64,000 bases of DNA from NCBI GenBank assembly GCA_030055595.1, contig JASFYH010000003.1, positions 62,001 to 126,000 of the forward strand. Direction: 5' to 3'. Numbering within the stretch: position 1 is the stretch's first letter; each line of letters opens with the position of its first letter. The notes under the pieces are model-generated. The model had not been told where the DNA came from. It was given only the letters and a program-made list of their open reading frames with translations, and made no database searches. The position numbers and the translations under genes were made by a program. This document shows positions 44,375-51,452 of the stretch, one piece after another. The DNA is from Archaeoglobales archaeon. Lineage in GTDB: Archaea; Halobacteriota; Archaeoglobi; Archaeoglobales; Archaeoglobaceae.

Positions 44375-44600
44375 CCCCTTTCAGCGACTTTAAAGCCTTT
44401 TTCCCCTCTTCAGTGATCTTGTAAACATTGCCAGTTGTAGAGGCAAGCCCTTCAGCAGTCAATTCTTTCAAAATGCTGTCAATCGTGCTATCAGGAAGCC
44501 TTATTTTCTTGGCAATACCTTCCTTACTTGTTTCTCCCTTTAAGAGAATTTCCATTACTCGGAGTTTGTTTGGATTTGAAGCAAGAGAACCTAACTTCAT
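44352..44600 (-). CDS. Winged-helix protein upstream of the radical SAM gene
   Basis: An 82-residue protein: SNPNKLRVMEILLKGETSKE, GIAKKIRLPDSTIDSILKEL, TAEGLASTTGNVYKITEEGKK. A single winged helix with a basic tail. Because it overlaps the radical SAM gene and precedes it, it may regulate it or be part of the same function. A divergent 95-residue regulator starts about 105 bases away. Confidence 0.75.
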   Translation of the reverse strand: MKLGSLASNPNKLRVMEILLKGETSKEGIAKKIRLPDSTIDSILKELTAEGLASTTGNVYKITEEGKKALKSLKGDVGGKRR

Positions 44601-44705
44601 GATCGGAATCCGATTGGAAATATTAATGTTTTTCCATTCGTTTCATTCTTGAAATTAGATCATAGAAAGCAAAGTTAAAAAAGATCTAAGATCTGAGTTT
44701 TTCTA

Positions 44706-44993
44706 ATGCCCTACACCACAGATGAAGACAAAACAGAAGATTCGAGGGAAATTTTAAAGGTTATTTCAAGAAAGGGTGTAGGAGAGCTTTTAAACTCACT
44801 TAAAAATGGTCCTAAAAAGTTCTCACAGCTAATGTTTGACACAAGGTTGAATCCAAGCATAATCGACAGGCATTTAAAGGCTTTGATTAAATTAGGTTTA
44901 GTTTCTAAGGATAATGAGAGTTATAGTCTCACTGAATCCGGCAGAAATGTTTTAAAAGTCGTTGATGAGCTCTTTAGAGTTATGAAGCCCTAA
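44706..44993 (+). CDS. HxlR-like winged-helix regulator
   Basis: A 95-residue protein with a winged helix (residues about 30-85: LLNSLKNGPKKFSQLMFDTR, LNPSIIDRHLKALIKLGLVS). It resembles HxlR/PadR-type regulators. It lacks the HxlR cysteine. It is monocistronic and divergent from the 44352-44600 winged-helix gene; the 195 bases after it up to 45189 hold no supported gene. Confidence 0.72.
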   Translation: MPYTTDEDKTEDSREILKVISRKGVGELLNSLKNGPKKFSQLMFDTRLNPSIIDRHLKALIKLGLVSKDNESYSLTESGRNVLKVVDELFRVMKP

Positions 44994-45189
44994 AATTAAG
45001 TGATGGGTTTTCAAGTTCTTCAAGAATAATTCTACGATCTTCAAGTCTCATAGACTTAGAAAGCGAAACCTTAAAACTTCAATATTTTAAAGCTTCGAAC
45101 AGGTTAAGGAGGAGAAGAAAGTTTATTACCTCATAAGTTCTTCTCAGCTTGAGTAATTATTATAATTTGTGACTTTCAAAGCTCTTGTT

Positions 45190-45603
45190 TCAAATCTTTT
45201 TCAGAGATTTTAATCTACCCCTGTGCAATATCGCAAGCATCAAAACATAGCCGCCCGCAACGTTGAACTCAAACGAAATGCTAATCCCGAGTAATTCAAT
45301 CAGAATTAGGATTAGAAGCCAGATTAGGAAGCTTGCTAAGAGCAATTTTATCAATTTGACGTCTTCTTGTTCTACCGTAGCAGCATAGTGTCCAAGAATC
45401 AAGAATGCTGGGATTAAGCCACAAATGAACCAATCGAAAACATGTTTTGAAATTTGCAATGTTAAAACTTTAGAACCTCCAATGATGCTTTCTTCTGCGA
45501 AGAAATAATACGAAAGGGACAGCAGAAAAACCGCCCAGAAGTAATACAATATTAGACCAAAAAGGATTCCCAGAGCTCCTTTCACGCGAGATTTTCTATC
45601 CAT
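45190..45603 (-). CDS. Four-helix membrane protein of the halocin-like island
   Basis: A 137-residue protein with four hydrophobic segments (about 10-32, 48-72, 85-108, 112-130) and a short basic C-terminus. The third-helix stretch EQEDVKLIKLLLASFLIWLL resembles EEGKLALKLAIVAFVLWTFI of the next membrane protein, so the two may be paralogues. ATG 45603 is chosen since GGGTGGGG lies just upstream. No family is recognised. Location next to a Cys-rich precursor suggests immunity or export, which is inference only. Confidence 0.65.
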   Translation of the reverse strand: MDRKSRVKGALGILFGLILYYFWAVFLLSLSYYFFAEESIIGGSKVLTLQISKHVFDWFICGLIPAFLILGHYAATVEQEDVKLIKLLLASFLIWLLILILIELLGISISFEFNVAGGYVLMLAILHRGRLKSLKKI

Positions 45604-45683
45604 AGTCCCCACCCATTAAAATAGAGAATTTAAGGATTTTCAATGCTGAGGAAATCCCATAGAATTTAACATTGAGCCACATT

Positions 45684-46112
45684 TCACTTCCTCCTCAGAA
45701 TTAAGAAGACTAATACGATCGAGAGAACCGCGGTAGCCATAGAGAGGAAACGACCTTTTTCCTGTGCCTGCCATGGAGGAATTCCAAAGCTGAGCTCAGG
45801 ATTTGTGAAGGAGAAAGCCAAGATCATCGAGACGATGAACGTCCATAGAACAAATGCAACAATTGCCAACTTCAAAGCCAATTTACCCTCCTCTTTCTTG
45901 TCTTTATCGCTCTCAAGATAAAGTCCAACTCCAATTGCGATGAGAATAAGAAATGCAGTAATGCTAAAAAACCAGCCCTGAATTAAGCCATAACTGAATT
46001 CGCTTATTAAGCTTTCAGAAAACATGTTTGTCAGCATTCTGAGAGCAAGAGGATATAAAACAAGATATAAAAGAATTATAATTATGCTACTTACAATTCT
46101 TGTTGGGCTCAT
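45684..46112 (-). CDS. Four-helix membrane protein, paralogue of the preceding island gene
   Basis: A 142-residue protein with four hydrophobic segments (about 7-25, 45-65, 79-103, 122-138) and an arginine-rich C-terminal tail. The loop SDKDKKEEGKLALK separates helices two and three. It shows weak similarity to the 45190-45603 product. The coding region overlaps the 3' end of the broken gene at 46087-46395 by about 26 bases. Unknown function, candidate immunity or transport protein of the island. Confidence 0.65.
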   Translation of the reverse strand: MSPTRIVSSIIIILLYLVLYPLALRMLTNMFSESLISEFSYGLIQGWFFSITAFLILIAIGVGLYLESDKDKKEEGKLALKLAIVAFVLWTFIVSMILAFSFTNPELSFGIPPWQAQEKGRFLSMATAVLSIVLVFLILRRK

Positions 46113-46395
46113 AATTTACACCTTTAGGGATTTCCAATGCGGAAATCTCATGCAGTCCAAGTGGCGATTCTAAGGTAGAGTGGGACGTATACACACTGGA
46201 GGATAGTAGGATCATTAACCCGTTAACTATGAGAATTGTAGAAGTTTCTGTGTTTTCAAGGACTTGTAAATCCACATTGACCTCCTTAACTCTTGCTTCG
46301 GGGCTAGCCATCGCTGGAGTCGCTAAACTGCCGGAGAATATGCGGTTTAAAACCCCATAGATCTTTCTTTTCCGAGAAAATCCGGAGTAACAAAA
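46087..46395 (-). pseudogene. Broken partial copy of the halocin-like precursor N-terminus
   Basis: Reading leftwards in this frame gives ...GVLNRIFSGSLATPAMASPEARVKEVNVDLQVLE... and a stop at 46087. GSLATPAMA (46306-46332) is identical to the signal-peptide end of the Cys-rich precursor at 47611-47637; the two DNA stretches differ only at three third-codon positions. The following KEVNVDL... segment weakly matches KRIVEVEI... of that protein. No ATG, GTG or TTG exists upstream in frame before a stop near 46425; the first ATG lies inside AMA. The copy lacks the Cys-rich domain entirely. It looks like a duplicated, truncated precursor; a short real gene starting at 46311 is the alternative. 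Confidence 0.5.
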
Positions 46396-46408
46396 AAACC
46401 ATTTCAGC

Positions 46409-46651
46409 TCAGCCCTTTTTGATATTTATTTTGTAAATTAAGTAAACGATGGTGGCAACCATTGTTATACCGACTAGAAATTCTACATACAATAAAAGAT
46501 CTGATTTGTAATTCGACCGAAAGTTCCCGAGAAATCCGAGTAGAGCTATCTGAAAAATTAAGATCCATGCCATACCGAGTTTTTTTCGAAATAGCAGGCT
46601 AAAAAAGATTCCAAAAATATAAAATATTAAAGAAATTTTATCTAATATCAT
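46409..46651 (-). CDS. Small membrane protein directly after the halocin-like precursor
   Basis: An 80-residue protein with three hydrophobic segments (about 4-20, 23-42, 52-72) and a lysine-rich tail. ATG 46651 follows a GGTGATTGTA ribosome site and starts six bases after the precursor stop, so both are co-transcribed. Position and size suit an immunity or processing partner, though nothing in the sequence proves it. No family recognised. Confidence 0.65.
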   Translation of the reverse strand: MILDKISLIFYIFGIFFSLLFRKKLGMAWILIFQIALLGFLGNFRSNYKSDLLLYVEFLVGITMVATIVYLIYKINIKKG

Positions 46652-46656
46652 TACAA

Positions 46657-47799
46657 TCACCACGCCTTTCTGCAACCTATTTTGTCCCAAAATGAGTTAT
46701 AAACACATACGTTCATCGAAGGACATCCGCTTTTACATGCGATTAATGAATCCCCTGCAGTCGGAATTGCTAAAACAACACAGGCAAGACAACCAATACC
46801 TCCCGACACATAACAAGCCAAAGCGCATCCTGCCACCAACAGGCCAAATTTTGCACAGCAATTCCATACTATAGATTGATATGAGTCCCGGGGATCTAAG
46901 CACTCGAGTGTTACATAAAACATCGGTAACGGGCTTCCTGTAGGATTCAGAGAAACTACACATACTATTAAAGCATCCATCACCAATGCATTCCCTTTCC
47001 CCTCAACATTAAATTCCGCAAGATTTTTCTCAACCGCTCTGCTCAAATAGCTCAGCTCAAGCTTAGCCTTATTCCAAATCCAAGAAGTCTCGTCTTGCTT
47101 TCTTATCTCGTTGAGCACTTCAGCAAGAATTCTGTAGTGCTCGGAGAGCTTGGCTTTGCTTTTGATCTCGATGACATCAGCGAATGGAGCGAACTTCTTT
47201 TCGTCCTTTGGAGCTAAGTTTATTGCAGTTACGAAGTAGTTCTCGCCTTCAACTTGCATCATTCTTGTCACCAAGCTAAGGTTGTAAGTAGCGGTTTCAG
47301 CAAAGTAGCTAAGAACTTTGAAATCGAAGCTACTGCTTTCGTTGTAGATTCTGACTTCGCTGAAAGTGAGCTTCTTGCCATTGTTTGAGTAGTTGTAGAT
47401 CTCTTTGGTCTCCACTTGGTAATCAAATGCTAAACAACTTTGATCTTGGCAAGAGCTTTCTTTGAACTTCCCAGCAATCCATTCGCTTAAGCTTTTGTTC
47501 ACTTCTGTAATGTTCAAAATCGCCTTTCCATTCTTTGCAATTTCAACTTCCACAATTCTCTTCAGCGTTATTTCACTGCAACTGTTTTCACTCTCTACTT
47601 CAGCCTTTTTTGCCATTGCTGGCGTCGCTAAACTGCCGATCAAGCTCTCACCAGTCAAAGATAAGCACAAAAAGTATATAATTTTTGCTACTTGCTGACA
47701 TATATGTAAAAAGAGATTTTTTGATTTGGAATAAAATTCTTTAAATTGGTAACACTTTTTAAGCTTGGAACTAAAATTTTCATCACTTGATTTTGACAA
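46657..47799 (-). CDS. Cys-rich precursor with halocin C8-like C-terminal domain
   Basis: A frame of 380 codons from TTG 47799. GSLATPAMA (residues about 55-63) looks like the end of a signal peptide. Residues about 64-300 are a charged extracytoplasmic-type region. The last 80 residues hold ten closely spaced cysteines (314, 315, 325, 329, 337, 340, 355, 359, 365, 376) around a Gly/Ala-rich hydrophobic stretch. CALACYVSGGIGC and AIPTAG align, from memory, with CTIGCSAAGGFIC and TIPVAG of halocin C8. The ProC8 precursor likewise has an N-terminal immunity part and a C-terminal peptide. The start is uncertain: the hydrophobic core is poor, TATA-like TTATATAC lies inside (about 47676-47683), and TTG 47646 after GGTGAGAG is another candidate. 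Confidence 0.6.
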   Translation of the reverse strand: MSKSSDENFSSKLKKCYQFKEFYSKSKNLFLHICQQVAKIIYFLCLSLTGESLIGSLATPAMAKKAEVESENSCSEITLKRIVEVEIAKNGKAILNITEVNKSLSEWIAGKFKESSCQDQSCLAFDYQVETKEIYNYSNNGKKLTFSEVRIYNESSSFDFKVLSYFAETATYNLSLVTRMMQVEGENYFVTAINLAPKDEKKFAPFADVIEIKSKAKLSEHYRILAEVLNEIRKQDETSWIWNKAKLELSYLSRAVEKNLAEFNVEGKGNALVMDALIVCVVSLNPTGSPLPMFYVTLECLDPRDSYQSIVWNCCAKFGLLVAGCALACYVSGGIGCLACVVLAIPTAGDSLIACKSGCPSMNVCVYNSFWDKIGCRKAW

Positions 47800-48035
47800 C
47801 TGAAGGTGACTAAAAATTAGTTAAATCGAATTCGAACAAATAAGAGGAGTAAAAGCACTCCACCAAGGGCCGCGAATTAAAGTTTCGCTGGTGTAAAAAT
47901 CTGGCTTTATTGGAGATTCAATAGCGTTGCTTAGGCTTCCCCATGACTCATTTCTGCAAAAAAGACATTAGTTTAAAATCTAAACTGAAAAGAAAATTTG
48001 GAAAGTTTTAAATAAACCTAAGAGGAAAATTAACT

Positions 48036-48572
48036 ATGGAAATCAAGGAAATTTTGCCATGCATCGCTGATCCGAGCAAATACAGAGTTATTGGCAAAGT
48101 TGATATTGAAAATATCGCCGAAATTGCCCCTTACCTCGCAAGGATTTTGCCAAATGCAAGCTACAACGCAAAGGATGGTTGGATCAGCTTCAAGAAGGGA
48201 CAAAGGATCATAACGATTCACAGCGACCGCTTTGTAACAATGACGATGATTAGTAGCAAAGAAGAAGCATTGGGCATTCTGAAAGAAATTGAAGAAAAAG
48301 CCAGAACCGCTTGGGAGAAAAGAGACGAAATCGACATAAGCAAACCCCTGCAAAAAACCTTCATTGGAGCGCTTGACGTTTACAAATATCTGCCAAAGAC
48401 GAACTGCAGAAAATGCGGAGAGCAAACTTGTATGGCATTTGCGGTTAAATTGCTGAATGGCGAGAAAGATATAAAAGAATGCAAACCCCTTTTTGAAGAT
48501 AAGAAGTTTATAGGCATTCGGGAGACGCTCATAAGCCTTTTGTTATCCGCGGGATACGAAATTGAACTATAA
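48036..48572 (+). CDS. Fe-S cluster protein with CdhD/CODH-type 4-Cys domain
   Basis: A 178-residue protein. The C-terminal part (about 118-150) contains LPKTNCRKCGEQTCMAFA and a last Cys in DIKECKPL: CX2CX4CX16C, the [4Fe-4S] motif seen in corrinoid Fe-S proteins and ACS gamma subunits. The N-terminal 100 residues (LPCIADPSKYRVIGKVDIEN) resemble a domain of archaeal (Fe-S)-binding proteins of unknown role. An AAGAGGAAAA site precedes the ATG. It probably transfers electrons or binds a corrinoid partner; function unknown. Confidence 0.78.
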   Translation: MEIKEILPCIADPSKYRVIGKVDIENIAEIAPYLARILPNASYNAKDGWISFKKGQRIITIHSDRFVTMTMISSKEEALGILKEIEEKARTAWEKRDEIDISKPLQKTFIGALDVYKYLPKTNCRKCGEQTCMAFAVKLLNGEKDIKECKPLFEDKKFIGIRETLISLLLSAGYEIEL

Positions 48573-48652
48573 ACAAAAACTAAGATTCGACCACACATGG
48601 AGAACAGAAAAAATTATATTGCATGCCAAACATTTTCGTTTTAGAGTTGAGC

Positions 48653-48805
48653 ATGAAGCAGGCGAAAAAGTTTAAGGAATACTTTGAGGACATAAGACCT
48701 GTAACGGACGAGGAGCTTGAAGAGCTTTTGAATGACTCCCCGGGAAGGGGTGAAAAAAACAAAAGACTGAAGAAAGCGAAAAAGGAGTTATACAGAGAGC
48801 ATTAG
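48653..48805 (+). CDS. Small charged hypothetical protein
   Basis: A 50-residue frame from ATG 48653 (MKQAKKFKEYFEDIRPVTDEELEELL...) with a basic tail (RLKKAKKELYREH). An in-frame ATG at 48623 would add ten residues. A TATA-like AAATTATATT at 48610-48619 suits the later start. High helical and charge content suggests a real cytoplasmic protein, but no family is recognised. The stop overlaps the tpiA stop by four bases. Confidence 0.5.
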   Translation: MKQAKKFKEYFEDIRPVTDEELEELLNDSPGRGEKNKRLKKAKKELYREH

Positions 48806-49458
48806 CTTAGACCTACAAGCTCTTCAAGCGCCTTTTTTTGATCTTTTGCCTTTACAACACCACTTGCAAGTAGCACACCGTCCGCACCAAGTTCAAGAGC
48901 TCTGACGTAGTCTTCGCGCTTTGTAATTCCCGCTCCGCAGAGCACTTTAACTTCTTTGCAGATCTTCTTTGCGGAAGCTACAGCCCTTTCAACAACCTCG
49001 GGCTCAGCTTTGCTCACCGCTATTCCTGAGCCGATTAGCTCAGGTGGCTCCACAGCAACGAAATCTGGCTTTAAAGCTGAGACTGCTGCGGTGGTCGCAA
49101 CATTATTTGTGCAAACTATCGAAATCATACCGAGCTTTTTGAGCTTTGAAACACAGAAATCAATGTCTGCAAGCTTCAGCCTGCGTTCGGAGTGGTTAAT
49201 CAGGCTTCCCTTTGCCCCATATTCTTTTATCATCTCCGCATTTACCGCTCCAGTGTAGCTTCCGAACTCAACAGCGTCGATGTGCTGTGCGAAAACATCG
49301 ATGCGAACACTCTTTGCAATTACTGGCAGATCTAAGTGATTAACCGCAACCGCAATGTATACTCCACTTCTCTCTGCAACCTCCTCAGCGATCTTCGCAA
49401 GCTCCAGTGCATTTTTGCCAAATCCTTCTTTGTAAGCCTTAAAATTTATGAAGATCAT
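48802..49458 (-). CDS. tpiA: Archaeal triosephosphate isomerase
   Basis: A 218-residue short archaeal TIM: FINFKAYKEGFGKN (Asn and Lys of the active site, residues 5 and 7), LINHSERRLKLAD (catalytic His), AVEPPELIGSG (catalytic Glu) and GADGVLLASGVVKAKD phosphate loop. It converts dihydroxyacetone phosphate and glyceraldehyde-3-phosphate. It follows the Fae-Hps gene by one base, an operon for sugar-phosphate metabolism. Confidence 0.95.
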   Translation of the reverse strand: MIFINFKAYKEGFGKNALELAKIAEEVAERSGVYIAVAVNHLDLPVIAKSVRIDVFAQHIDAVEFGSYTGAVNAEMIKEYGAKGSLINHSERRLKLADIDFCVSKLKKLGMISIVCTNNVATTAAVSALKPDFVAVEPPELIGSGIAVSKAEPEVVERAVASAKKICKEVKVLCGAGITKREDYVRALELGADGVLLASGVVKAKDQKKALEELVGLS

Positions 49459-49459
49459 A

Positions 49460-50638
49460 TCAGAAGTCTGTCATGATCCTAAATTGGTCTGTGTCGGGCT
49501 TTAAGTGTGCCATGAATCTCCTAACCGCTCCTTCAACGTCTCTTGCCTTTGTTATCGCCCTGCCAACAACGACTATGTCCGCTCCCGCGGAGATCACTTC
49601 CGCAAGGTTTTCTGGCTTTATACCACCCGCAACCGCTACAAGAACCTTGAACCTCTTGATCTCTTTTGCAAGAGACCACGGTGGAATGCTTTGCTCACTA
49701 TCAATGGCTCTGTGCAATTCCACTACGTCTGGCAAAACTTCCTTCGATATTTGCTCCATTCTTCCCACAGGATTTTCAACGTTGAGCATATCTACGACTG
49801 CAAGCATTCCAGTCTTCTTTGCCTCATTGATTCCCTTTACGATCGTGCTGATCGGTGCAAGCCCCGAAATCACTACCGCGTTTGCTGTCGCATCAGCTGC
49901 CATTCTTGCCTCTAAATTCCCGACATCGAGAGTTTTGAGATCGAGTATAAAGAAAGCATCTGGCTTCACTTCTCTAAGCTTTAGAATAACCTCACTGCCA
50001 TATTTCTTAACAAGCGGTGTTCCGACTTCGAAGATTATGTGGTCGCTTTCTGGAATTTGAGACAAAACAGAGAGCACTTCCTCCAGATCTGGAATGTCGA
50101 GGGCGATCTGCAGATAAGGCGGATCCCAGAGCTTAGTGAGCTTTCTGCCAACGAATGGATGATGACTGCGATCCTTCTCGTAGAGCATTGTGCCTACATC
50201 TGGGAAGTTCTGCATCGCCCTTTTTATTGCAAGTTTTGTTGCTCCATAGTTATAGTAGTAGATCTTGTGCTTGTTGCTTGCTAGAGGATGAATGAAAACG
50301 CTTGCAATGATCAGATAATCCTCAGCCTTTTCCTTTGGAATATAGCCTTCTTCAACCGCATCAGCAACCGCTTTAGCTACCGCAGCCTGTGCTGGTCCAA
50401 AGATCAGTCCCGCCTGCTCCATGTTCTTAACCGTAACCTTTGGAATGATCACAGTAGGGGGCTTTGTAATCAGATTCGGTCTCAGCACCGCAAGAAGGGG
50501 CGTGTGTCCCGCAGAGAGATTTGCAAGGGCATTTGCAAAAGCACTTGCCACTGGGCTATCTTTAGTGCCGATCAAAAGGTCAACGTGAGCAACCTCATAT
50601 CCTTCGCCAATGAGAGCTTCGCCAACCCTGAACTCCAT
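49460..50638 (-). CDS. fae-hps: Bifunctional formaldehyde-activating enzyme/3-hexulose-6-phosphate synthase
   Basis: A 392-residue fusion. Residues 1-160 are Fae (GEGYEVAHVDLLIGTKDSPV, with the catalytic-type His19; AFANALANLSAGHTPLLAVL). Residues about 170-392 are the Hps TIM barrel (LQIALDIPDLEEVLSVLSQI; DAFFILDLKTLDVGNLEARM; VAVAGGIKPENLAEVISAGA). Working in reverse with the hexuloisomerase it makes ribulose-5-phosphate and formaldehyde, and Fae condenses the formaldehyde with tetrahydromethanopterin. The fusion is standard in methanogens and Archaeoglobales. Confidence 0.95.
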   Translation of the reverse strand: MEFRVGEALIGEGYEVAHVDLLIGTKDSPVASAFANALANLSAGHTPLLAVLRPNLITKPPTVIIPKVTVKNMEQAGLIFGPAQAAVAKAVADAVEEGYIPKEKAEDYLIIASVFIHPLASNKHKIYYYNYGATKLAIKRAMQNFPDVGTMLYEKDRSHHPFVGRKLTKLWDPPYLQIALDIPDLEEVLSVLSQIPESDHIIFEVGTPLVKKYGSEVILKLREVKPDAFFILDLKTLDVGNLEARMAADATANAVVISGLAPISTIVKGINEAKKTGMLAVVDMLNVENPVGRMEQISKEVLPDVVELHRAIDSEQSIPPWSLAKEIKRFKVLVAVAGGIKPENLAEVISAGADIVVVGRAITKARDVEGAVRRFMAHLKPDTDQFRIMTDF

Positions 50639-50690
50639 ATGCCTTGGATTTCTTTTCGGTAATAAACTTTTTGTTCCAAGAGAAATCTGA

Positions 50691-51452
50691 ATGATGGAAC
50701 CGATCTTTGTTTACTTTATAGGAATTGCTGGCTCTGGAAAAAGCTATCTTACAAAGGCTTTTGCTGAGTGGCTTGATTCCATGAAAGCTCATTGCATGCG
50801 AATAAACCTTGATCCCGGAGCAGATTATGTGCCTTATCCCGCAGACGTTGACGTTAGAGAGTGGTTCACGCTTGAAAGCATTATGCAAAAGTATAATGTA
50901 GGCCCAAATGGTGCCCAGATCATAGCTTCAGATCTGCTCGTGACTTTGATCGACGAGATAAAATACGAGATCGATCTGTCGCAACCAGACTTCATTCTGA
51001 TCGACACTCCGGGACAGATGGAGATCTTTACGCTCAGAGAGAGCAGTAAGCTGATCCTTGAAGCCTTGGGCAGAGATAGGAGTGCCATGGTATTCTTATT
51101 TGATCCAGTTGTTTCGAAGACACCATTTGGATTCCTTTCTCAGCTTTTTATGGCGAATTCTGCGGTTTTTAGGCTTGAAATTCCACAAATAAACGTTCTT
51201 TCAAAGGCTGACACTTTGCGAAGCGAAGAAGTTGAGAAAATAATAAGGTGGAGCTCAGATCTGGATTACCTCCTAAGCTTCATTGAAGCAAAAACGCTTA
51301 GCGTGGAGCTTCTCAGAACTCTAAAAGATTCAGGACTTTTCAGACCGCTCGTTGCGGTGTCTGCGGTCAAAGGATCTGGAATGGAAGACATCTACGACGG
51401 GATTCAGGAGTTTTTCTATGGTGGTGAAGACATAGAGAGGATCTTATTTTAA
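50691..51452 (+). CDS. GPN-loop GTPase
   Basis: A 253-residue GTPase of the GPN/XAB1 family: P-loop FIGIAGSGKSYLTKAF (about 10-25), the GPN insertion YNVGPNGAQI (about 66-75), DTPGQMEIF (about 103), and the G4-like LSKADTLRS. The family acts in RNA polymerase assembly in eukaryotes; the archaeal function is not settled. ATG 50694 gives MEPIFVYF and is equally possible. Its 3' end overlaps the DHH gene by 9 bases. Confidence 0.92.
   Translation: MMEPIFVYFIGIAGSGKSYLTKAFAEWLDSMKAHCMRINLDPGADYVPYPADVDVREWFTLESIMQKYNVGPNGAQIIASDLLVTLIDEIKYEIDLSQPDFILIDTPGQMEIFTLRESSKLILEALGRDRSAMVFLFDPVVSKTPFGFLSQLFMANSAVFRLEIPQINVLSKADTLRSEEVEKIIRWSSDLDYLLSFIEAKTLSVELLRTLKDSGLFRPLVAVSAVKGSGMEDIYDGIQEFFYGGEDIERILF

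Noticed and set aside
44994-45189. Possible 23-codon minus-strand frame (MRLEDRRIILEEL...)
   Set aside because: No ribosome site or promoter of note and it overlaps the end of the 44706 regulator gene; treated as chance.
47823-47975. Decayed surface-protein tail (FAALGGVLLLLLFVRIRFN) on the minus strand
   Set aside because: It resembles the hydrophobic end of PGF-CTERM proteins, but a stop lies directly before it and no PGF or linker is in frame. Too short to support as a pseudogene.
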